Below, piece by piece: positions 55,925 to 64,000 of a stretch of 64,000 bases of DNA. A program made the translations under genes and the position numbers. Numbering within the stretch: the stretch's first letter is position 1; the number at the start of each line of letters is the position of its first letter. Source of the stretch: Rheum nobile (lineage: Eukaryota; Streptophyta; Magnoliopsida; Caryophyllales; Polygonaceae). Under the pieces are notes generated by a model. That model was not told where the DNA came from. It searched no databases and worked only from the letters and a program-made list of their open reading frames with translations. Location: contig WOAB01000606.1 of the NCBI GenBank assembly GCA_027886185.1, forward strand, positions 3,968,001 through 4,032,000. The letters are read 5' to 3'.

Positions 55925-58360
55925 TGTAACACCCCCAAAACTTAACCCTTTTGGAAAGGTATTACCGCCAGTTACCCCAGTGTTCCTTACCGAGATCACC
56001 CAAGGATTTACCAAATAAATAAAATTTATGAAATGCAATTGATACACAAAGATTAAGCATTAAATTCCAAACATAACATTGTCGAGGAAATAAGAGTTAC
56101 AGGATTACAACCCAATCCCGAATAGGTCAAAACATAGTTTAAACCCAACACAGCGGAAGACTAAGAAAGTAAGTTACAATCGGAGTTATTGTCCAAAGGA
56201 TCATAACCTGATTAAAGAAATAATTAAAATATTCAAAAACCACCGCCGACTTCATAGTCCTTCTAATCTTTTGAGCTACTTCTTAACTGATGTGCCGAAT
56301 CAAACGGATGACACCAGCCAACCATGCAAGGGAAAAATATTGGTTGGTTAGTCTAAATGAATAGACTAGCAAGGGAACAAAACAGAATGGTTCGAAGTAG
56401 TTGTATTAGGTTAGACTCTTCGTCCCTCGAATAATAATCGAGTACGCTTGTCAACCACCATACTCCTACTGGAATACAGAAGAGGTATGCACAAGAGAAG
56501 ATTTTGGAAGACTTAATCTTCACAGAAATCGACCCGAAAGAAGACTCCAAAGGAAATGAGTCTTTAAGGAAATATGACAAATCTGGAATGTTTACAAAAT
56601 CAAACAACCAAGATTTAAAACTGACTGAGATGCTTCGGTTCACGACCAACCTCATCGCCTACAACGAATCCAGATTGGAAAGAGAACGTACTACATTCAA
56701 GTCAAGACGAGTTTTCCTAGCTGCACTGAACTTAGTTGCACTACTCGCCCAAGGTGTATTAATTATGTGCGTCAAGGTAGCACTTATCTGATTTATGTTT
56801 CAAAAACACACATCACTTTATAAACTTTTACATGTGTACCCCACCAGTGGGACGACACATCTTAGTATACGTTTCGTCGAGAGTGACGTATACCGAAAGG
56901 TTTGTGACACCAGCTAAGTGTCCTGTCTCTACACACATGTGTAAGAGACCGATCATGATCTTAGAATAGTACCAGATGGGGACGAGCCATCCCGATACCA
57001 GATTATAAAGAAACGACTGGACAGAGTCCGAGTAACGTTCCTATCTAACAGAGCTAACTAAACAGTTACATCACCACAACATTTACAGGATAAATCCACA
57101 TAAAGGCCCGAACGGCGATCACAGATAATAGCGTTGTTCTAGCAGATATACAACCTATTATATGATTTTCAAAACAGTTTATCAAAACCATTTCCAGACA
57201 AACAGAATATTCATTCCAAATTAATTACTCAGATAAACTACTGATAATTAATGTAAATATGGAACAAAAGAGAAAGAGCGAACCGCCACTTGCCTTACTC
57301 CGCAGAATAGTCTAAAGATGACACTGGATTCCGGGCTCGACACGGTACAGCTCTGACAGCACAACGACCTTCGAGTCGACCCATAAAAGGAACCCTAAGT
57401 TAGATCCGACATAAACAGTACGAATCTAAACACGGCGAAAGAACACGAAAGGAAAGACGCCACGACGACAACCGACCAAGCCAAAGCCACGAAGGCGTTC
57501 TGGGCACTGGCGGCGGTCGCCGTTCTTGGCGGCGGTCGCCGTATTCATCACGGCGGTCGCCGTGAAGAACACGGCGGTCGCCGTTAAGAACACGGCCGAC
57601 TGAAACGAGAGAAAACTCACCCAAAAACACGAGCGGTTTGGCCTCCTTCGACTTGCTTTGGCTTCTAACCTCCAAGGCTAACCAAAAGCTTCACAAAGGC
57701 ACTCTGGAAACACACCAAAACAACACCGGCGAGACCTCCGGCGAGCACAAGAAAACCGGCGAAAACATAACTCCGGCGAGAGGCGAATTTGGCAGAGGTT
57801 TGGTGCTGGGATGGCTCAAAACCTCACCCCCAACACCTCCTTTTATAGCCAAAGTGTCTGAAGCGATCAACCAAACCCTGAGACGCGGCCGAAAGCAAGA
57901 TCGGCGCCCTTGATTTCCGCCGGCGACCAACGGGCAATGCCCACTGGACAATCACGGCGGTCGCCGTTTTTGCCTACGGAGGGCACGCGGCGGTCGCCGT
58001 AAACGCGGCGGTCGCCGTTGCCAGGTCTGTCACGGCCAACTAGAAGCTGACAAGCTGACTCCTCGGGCCCAACCACGGCGGTCGCCATTTCTGAACGGCG
58101 GTCGCCGTTTTCCCCTTTTCCCGCCCATTCGGCTTTGAACGAGCATGACGATAAACCGGGATAAAAATTATCGTACGCGAACGACAATTTAAAATTCAAG
58201 GCACCTTGTCTGTATATTATTTCACTGAGAAAAATATTACAGATATAGAGCACATTACAGAATGTCTCAAGCTACCTGAATTAAATCCGACGTACACAAC
58301 GGGTACTCGGGAAAATTAAATAATTCCCAAAATAACCTTACAAAAATACGGGGAATCACA
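55925..58360 (-). repeat. 5' LTR of Tek-H
   Basis: It is 2,436 bp. Relative to the 3' LTR it has extra palindromic GGCGGTCGCC units (nine in all, 57511-57600 and 57954-58118) and a 10-base insertion near 56922. Confidence 0.93.
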
Positions 58361-59536
58361 AAAGGTCGGCGATCGACTGTCCGACGGCACCGATCTTGCC
58401 GACCCCCTCAGCGGTCGCACTCTTCTTCCTAGGGATGTCCTCCATCTTGACGTCTTCAGGGCGAGCGCTCGCCTTCCTCTTAGAGCCAGTCTTGACTGGA
58501 ACCGTCAGATCCACCAGATCCGGTTTGCTTGACGCGGCTTTGGCCGCCGCCTTCCTCTACTCGATCAGACTTTTCCCTGACGCCACCCTCAAACGAGCAC
58601 TCGATCGACCACCAGGGGAACCTGACACGACAGAACAACAGAAAGGGAGAAATCCTAAAGTACACGACAAAACGAAAAACAGTAAAAGACGCCTAGAGTC
58701 AAGAATCTACCTTTTGCACGAGACGATGAGACATTCGACATGTCGTCTTGAGAGGCAGGGGTCGTCGACAGTAGGTTGACGTTCACAAACTTTCTTTCAG
58801 ACGCGGGAATTTCAAGGACAATCTTCGACAAGCCTTCCGACCGGCTACTCACTTCCAGATCTTCTGGTTCGGGGACTACAAAAAAGAAAAGTTAAAGCAA
58901 GAGTTAAGACACATAAAATACGCGAAAGAGAAGACAAATACATACTATCAATTCGCCACTCCGTCAACAAAAATGGACACTCTCCCTCCTTCTCCAAAGA
59001 AGAACGTTCGACGAAAAAGAACTTCGACCCCCATCCGCGATCGTTGACATCAGGGCTCTACACCAAGGGCTTCCGTCCATGTCGGATACGCAATTGAACG
59101 CGACAGGAACTCTTTGACCCAATAAAGTAGTTATACCATAAAGCGTCAAAATCAAATCGGCCCCAGTTTGAACATTCATAAGGTCTAAAACCCTAAGAAC
59201 TCTCCACGCCTGAGGCATTACTTGACATGGCGCCAGCGCCAAAGTGGCAAAAAAATCCCTGACAAGGGGAGAGAAAGGAAATTTGTGCCCTATTCTAAAC
59301 GGGTATGCGTAGAAGAAAATCCATCCCTCGTAACGCGCATCGACCCTCTCGTCTGGATGAGGCAACCTGGCGACCGTCTCCGGTGGAAAGCCCCCGACTT
59401 GGAGAACATGATCCAGCTCCGCCTGGGACAAAGTGCTAGTCAATGCATCCGACTCCTTCAAAATGAAACGAGGAGTTTCGCCTTCACGAGAATCGGAAAG
59501 AGTCTTTGACGACTCAGAAGCCTCGATAGAAACCAT
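58361..59536 (-). pseudogene. Tat-D antisense gene, exons 1, 2 and start of exon 3
   Basis: Exons 59536-58946, 58875-58711 and 58621-58361 (continuing at 47252) match Tat-A. Exon 1 has a one-base deletion near 59152 (TGADF becomes TGADLIL) that shifts the Transposase_28-like region, plus one codon fewer near the start. Tek-H splits exon 3. It is not functional. Confidence 0.8.
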
Positions 59537-59847
59537 TTTGAGAATGGAAAGAGAGAGAGATCAAAGAGCTATGACTAGAGAAATTAGAAAACTATGGCGA
59601 GAGAGACCGAGAAGCTTACCAGAAGAAACTTGCAAAGGAAGAGGGATGAAGACTAATCGATTCCCTCTGCTCCGAATTTATGGAGGGAAGTGAAGATTTG
59701 CAAAGGCGTCGCATCATGCCCCAATCACGCGCCACGTAGCCCTGAGCAAATGCGCCAAAAAAGGACGATGGAGATCGTGTTTTCGGAAGTTGCCTTGGAT
59801 TCCACTTTCCTTGCTTAAACCGAAAGCCCAAGGCAACTTGGGGCTAT
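59537..59847. other. Non-coding stretch before the Tat-D 3' LTR
   Basis: No gene is seen. It ends in the polypurine tract AACTTGGGGCTAT. Confidence 0.6.
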
Positions 59848-60520
59848 TGTTGGGCCTGGCATCCCCGGAGAAGACGAGTCGGGAGAATCGAGCCCAAGCC
59901 CACTGCAGATCGGAAGAACAAAGGAAAAGCCCAAAGGAGGCGACGAGACTTCACTGGTCGAATGCCCTCCGACAGGATCGCGAGAATCTCGCCATGCATT
60001 AAATGACCAGATCACGCAACGGCCACGACATTTAAGCCACCGTAATTACAGAGATTTAATGGCATAATCTTCACCATTACTCCCAGCATTGAAGATAAAA
60101 TATATGGCAAAAAATATAACGGTAACAAAGGAAAAAGACTTACCATTTTTGGACGACGAGGAAGATAAGGCGAGAAGACACACAATTACGCTGAGGACAC
60201 AAGCATTCTGGCTCACAAACGGATCAGAACAACACTTACGCTCCCCGCCTAGCTCTCTAGCAATCATCTGCGCTTACTCTCCACCGGTCGCCACCTAAAA
60301 GTCATCGGTCGAGTCCTACACGACCACTCGGTCTAAACTACGATAAGTTGTATCTCGATTCGATCCGATCAATACATTATCTAATAAAATCATCTCGATA
60401 TTCTACATTTACTCTTTGCTTGTCAATTATCTGCTTGGTTTGGATTGTTTTCTATCACTCGATCGACTAGTTACCCCGTCTAAGGCGATTTAGGTCGTCC
60501 GATCTTTTCTCCCCAAAACA
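59848..60520 (+). repeat. 3' LTR of Tat-D
   Basis: It is 673 bp, TGTTGGGCCTGG to CCCCAAAACA, followed directly by GACTC and host DNA. Confidence 0.95.
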
Positions 60521-60528
60521 GACTCCAT
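60521..60528 (-). pseudogene. Start codon and codon 2 of the split F-box gene, in the right target repeat
   Basis: The minus strand reads ATG GAG TC (60528-60521), and the target repeat is 60521-60525. Joined across the nest, codon 3 is completed at 11653 and the F-box frame follows. The ATG has a CC before it and G after it, a fair start context. Confidence 0.7.
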
Positions 60529-61669
60529 GGAGGCGGATCGGCGAAGGCGGCCAGAGGATTTTGGGCGGTGGATAGAAAATGAAGGAGGAAGCAAAGAGGA
60601 AGGAGTAATGGGGAGATGAGGGAAGAGATAAAATGAGTGGAATTCTCTTAAATTCCCTTCTCAACTGTCAATAAGCAACTTGTGTAAGTAGAAGCCTGAT
60701 GAGGGATTGGACCGGGCCAAGGACCGGCCACTAACATCTCCGGAACCGGCCATCCCCGCTTAGATGGTGAGGGTGATTGAGCTCAGGCTGAGACATAAGG
60801 AGGGAGGTTTTTTTTGATAAAATAAGAAGAAAGGAGTTAAGAAGAGTGAAATAGGCAAGGAAACGAATCCAGTGTACGGTTTCCCCAAATTTTGAAACAA
60901 AGGAATTGAACATGGGTTTAAAAGGCACAGGTAGACCTGTCAAAAACCGACCCAACACGAAAACCCGACCCACCGCGATCCAAAATTTCCGGGTCAAGCC
61001 CCGGTCCGACCATCACTGGGTCAAGAAGGAGTCGGACCCGAACTCAAACCTGACCTGACCCGACTAAGCTCGAACGCACATTCTAGCTTGCGGGTCCCCG
61101 TTATTTCCTATCTTTTATTTCATATGTATTAAATATTTTAATACACTTTATTAAATACAAAAGTAACATTAATTATATTATTATAATTAATTTATTAAAG
61201 TAAAAAAACATAATAATAAGAATAAAAAAATGGCATGGTTGCGGCGATGTCACCGGCCTCCTACCCCCCCCCCCCCCCCTTACATTTTATACATGTATAC
61301 GTTGTACATTTTGCTCGCAGACTGTTTGCCCAGGTTTGGAGGAATGGACTTCTCTATGCGACTGATCACCCGCAATATCACACGGCTAGACGAAAGGGTT
61401 GAGAATTATTGCGGACTGGACGTCACGGAACCAAGTACCACATAATTATCATAACGGTAATGTTTGCACCCTCAAACTGCCCCATTCTCTACGAACACAC
61501 ACACACACCGTGAGTTGTCAACAAATGTACCTTTTTCCATTGCCAAAATAAACCCTTAGTAAGCATTCTTGAAATAAATTGCTACCAACAATGCCCACAT
61601 ACGGCCTCTGCATACGTCCACACCGGACCATCTAAACACAAGCACCGTTTAATTTTTTGGTTTACTTAG
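60529..61669. other. Host flank upstream of the F-box gene, no recognised gene
   Basis: 60529-60700 is probably the F-box 5' UTR and promoter. 60935-61100 is rich in GGGTC/GACCC words like the ends of some plant hAT or MITE elements, but no matching second end is seen. 61110-61230 is AT-rich. A run of 16 C lies near 61265-61280 and a short CA repeat near 61497-61509. Some of this may belong to the Helitron, whose 5' end I could not find. Confidence 0.45.
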
Positions 61670-62101
61670 GGCAGCGCGACCGACCATCCAGGGTGAATAA
61701 CCCAGGTGAATGTGCGGCCGATACTGTAGGACTTGCAGGACAACCTGCAACACTGGCGACCCCAAGTAAGATTTGTACGATCAAATTACGTGTATGCATA
61801 CATGACATGGATCCTGAACACACGTGTCTTTTATGTTGTTTGTTGCACCAGGAAGGCGGGGTCGGCCCCCCAAATCGAAGCACCTAGACGATAGTGTGGC
61901 CGGTACTTCCCAACTTGCTGGCCATCCCGCACAAGTGGAAACCACAAGTAAGAATGTTACATATTCAAAACTAAATCCAATGAACCCTTGACACCCCCTG
62001 CTGAAGCAAAATACACTTTCCGCCACTTCTTTGAACAGGGCCACGTGGGCGCCCCCCAATTGCGAAAGGCGCAAGCGCAGCTGTTGCACGACACTCAAAC
62101 A
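61670..62101 (+). pseudogene. Three tandem AT-hook exons of Heli-J
   Basis: Exons 61670-61765 and 61852-61947 are each 96 nt, and 62039-62101 is 63 nt. All have AG before and GT after, and all begin and end in the same phase. They encode QRDRPSR, RRGRPPKSK and PRGRPPIAK, AT-hook cores that bind the minor groove of AT-rich DNA, with related tails (GLAGQPATLATPS and QLAGHPAQVETT). This is an exon duplication. Skipping any one keeps the frame. Their membership in the Helitron gene is inferred from phase and orientation with the exon at 62176. Confidence 0.6.
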
Positions 62102-62175
62102 GTCAGTATCTTTAGGCCATAGCTGAGAGCGACAATGTTCGCTTTGCGGAATCATGATATTATCTATAATCACAG

Positions 62176-64000
62176 GTGTACAGGTGAAATACACAAAGCT
62201 TAAAGCACCTACAACAAGGTGTTGCTTCTATGGCGCAAAGATGTGGCCGGAGGAAAAGGCTGAAAAGCTACTTTGGCCAAGTTTACTACGTCAATATGCT
62301 GCCAAGAGGGTAAGGTCAGCTTACCCAAACTCAAGGAAAATCCTGAGCCGCTGAAGTATCTCTTGTGCAGTTCCATCGCAAGTGCTACTTTGTTCAGGCG
62401 GAATATTACAGTCTACAACAGCCTTTTTTCCTTCACCTCCTTTGGTTCCATGATAGATGACCACATCAATCGCACCAAAGGCCCATACACCTTCAGGATT
62501 TCTGACCAGAACTACCACCGGCTCGGAGCACTAATGCCTGGTGAAGTGGCCCCGCCAAAATTTGCACAGCTGTACTTCTACGATACAACAAATGAAATCC
62601 AGAACAGACTGGGATGCATGAATGTCGGCAACGATATTGATACAAATACATTGCAAACTTTGCTGAGCGTGTTGGATGCTACGAGTGTTGTATCACATGC
62701 GTTCAGAAAGGCAAGAGATTGGTCCCATGCTCATGATTCTTTGGAGTTCACGATCAAACTGATAGGAGAGCGGAAACCTAATAAGAGACAGTATAATTTA
62801 CCCATTGCGGATGAAGTGGCAGCACTCATTGTAGGGGACTTTGGGCAAAGCAGGGAACCTAGGGATGTGTACGTCTAGACAAAGGCAAGCTGTCCTAGAA
62901 GAATATCGGAGTTGCACCCATCATACATGGCCCTTCAGTACCCTTTATTGTTCCCTCACGGTGAAGATGGTTATCACATACAAATCCCGTACACCAAAAA
63001 CTCAGGAAGGAGAGAAACCCAAAGGGATAGTGTGACAATGAAAGAATACTATTCATACAGTCTGCAACAAAGGATGAACGAGGCTACCACACTAATACGC
63101 GGAGGCCTCTTATACCATCAGTACATAGTAGATGCTACACCGCTATTGAAGAGGAAAGGTTACGTTGGGTTAGAGAAAACCATACTCAGCTACGGGCCGA
63201 TCTATACAATAACATTTGTGATGCTATTACCAAGGGTGATACAGATGCAAGAATGGTCGGCAAAAGAATAGTGCTCCCAGCTACCTACACAAGAAGCCCC
63301 CGATATATGATTCAGAATTACCAAGACGCAATAGCGCTATGTAGAGCATTCAGGAATCCTTCTCTTTTCATCACATTCACTACTAACCCTAAATGGTTCG
63401 AGTGCGCTGAAATGTTGGGAGAATTAGAGGTGCAACACTTGAATGACAGGCCCGACGTCATGAGCAGACTTTTTAAATGCAAGGTATGCCAGTTGCTTAA
63501 AGATCTTAAAACACACGAGATATTTGGGCCCATAAAGGCAGGTACGTGACCGCTAAAATGAAATGGTGCAAAACTCTCTCTGGGCTTATACCTGATATCA
63601 TTGACATATAATCAAAATTCAAACCACACGTCCCCACAAATACACCTCCTTACATTTGTACATGTGCAACCATATACACTATTGAATTCCAGAAGCGCGG
63701 CCTTCCCCATGCACATATACTCTTATGGTTGAAAGAAGGATGCAAGGCCAAAATAAAAAAGGACGTAGATGATTTCATTTCAGCTGAAATTTCGTGCAAA
63801 GAAACAAATCCGAACGCGTATAAACTTGTGACTGAGCATATGTTACATGGCCCTTGTGGGGATACAAATCCTAATGCACCGTGTATGCACAATGGGAAAT
63901 GTAACAAACGCTTTCCCAAGCCTTACTATGCTGAAACAACGCTTGACGAGGATGGTTTTCCAATTTACAGGATCCGGAATAATGGAAATGTAGTGGAAAA
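62176..64000 (+). pseudogene. Helitron Rep-helicase, N-terminal half
   Basis: The sequence shows the N-terminal zinc-type region (TRCCFYGAKMWPEE, then ICCQEGKVSLPKL), the Helitron-like N domain (YNSLFSFTSFG, GPYTFRISDQNYHRLGALMP, PPKFAQLYFYD), ELHPSYMALQYPLLFPHGED, LPATYTRSPRYM, LFITFTTNPKWFE and the HUH metal-binding motif GLPHAHILLW (His codons at 63708-63716). This HUH endonuclease nicks and joins the ends during rolling-circle transposition; the Tyr residues and helicase lie beyond the window. Lesions are a frame change near 62265-62280, a TAG at 62876-62878, a frame change near 63165-63185, and an intron-like interruption at about 63545-63665. Confidence 0.88.

Larger units (their letters stand above)
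47253..58360 (-). mobile_element. Tek-H: Tekay/Del-type chromovirus in the Tat-D antisense gene
   Basis: LTRs 47253-49637 (2,385 bp) and 55925-58360 (2,436 bp) are flanked by AAAGG (47248-47252 and 58361-58365). A tRNA-iMet primer site, gag with two CCHC knuckles, protease, RT, RNase H, integrase and a C-terminal chromodomain identify the Tekay (Del) clade. It is inactive because of stops in gag, a 229-bp tandem duplication at the start of pol, and a frame change before the chromodomain. Confidence 0.94.
11659..60520 (+). mobile_element. Tat-D: outer element of the 48.9-kb nest
   Basis: The two outer LTRs (11659-12331 and 59848-60520, 673 bp each) are flanked by GACTC, and host F-box sequence lies on both sides. 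Removing Tat-E, Tat-F with its CACTA element, Ath-G, Tek-H and one copy of each target repeat leaves about 10.06 kb of Tat-D. Its 5' LTR, gag, protease and first RT part now lie inverted at 20228-36614. The rest is in plus orientation from 36615. All coding parts are damaged. Confidence 0.9.
61670..64000 (+). mobile_element. Heli-J: Helitron, 5' part
   Basis: It encodes AT-hook exons and the Helitron-like N-terminal and Rep region in plus orientation, and runs off the window. The 5' TC terminus was not located, so the given start is the first recognisable exon. Several lesions show it is not autonomous as it stands. Confidence 0.85.

Noticed and set aside
60935..61100. GGGTC-rich stretch as a hAT or MITE terminus
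   Set aside because: No second inverted end or target repeat could be found, so no element is called.
61230..61445. 71-codon frame after a poly-C run
   Set aside because: It starts in low complexity, has no recognised domain and no clear link to the Helitron exons.

Overview
The window is nuclear DNA of a flowering plant, and almost all of it is transposable elements nested inside one another. The plant origin is shown by Ty3/gypsy elements of the Tat, Athila-like and Tekay lineages, a CACTA element carrying exons of plant-type genes, a plant-type F-box gene and a Helitron. I see no sequence that fixes the species, and no tRNA, rRNA or CRISPR array.

Left cluster (1-10926). Three Tat-lineage elements are nested. 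Tat-A (+, 1-5491) lies in the gag of Tat-B (-, 5492-7545). Tat-B lies in the reverse transcriptase (RT) of Tat-C (-, 7546-10926). Their missing halves should lie left of position 1. Host DNA follows at 10927-11658, including an F-box gene read on the minus strand.

Right nest (11659-60520). One Tat element, Tat-D, landed directly after codon 2 of that F-box gene. Both outer flanks carry the 5-bp target duplication GACTC (11654-11658 and 60521-60525), and the gene's ATG GAG now lies 48.9 kb away at 60523-60528. Tat-D later received Tat-E in RT, Tat-F in gag (itself hit by a CACTA element), an Athila-like element without pol (Ath-G) in the second RNase H, and a Tekay chromovirus (Tek-H) in its antisense gene. 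Each of Tat-F, CACTA-I, Ath-G and Tek-H has a perfect target duplication. The left third of Tat-D is inverted, with both breakpoints at LTR ends, which fits recombination between two oppositely oriented LTRs. Without its inserts Tat-D is about 10.06 kb. Tat-E plus its two deletions (about 900 and 597 bp) gives about 10.07 kb, which supports the reconstruction.

Tat gene organisation. Each element reads LTR, a primer site matching tRNA-Lys, gag-protease, an in-frame UAG followed by CAA YYA, RT, RNase H, archaeal-type RNase H, integrase, a 3' zone with tandem repeats and paired hairpins, an antisense spliced gene of four exons, polypurine tract and LTR. The antisense gene keeps the same four exons and intron phases in two divergent Tat subfamilies. 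In Tat-A it is uninterrupted (558 codons).

Right end (60521-64000). Host flank upstream of the F-box gene is followed by the 5' part of a Helitron, with three phase-matched AT-hook exons before a damaged Rep domain. The Helitron runs off the window.
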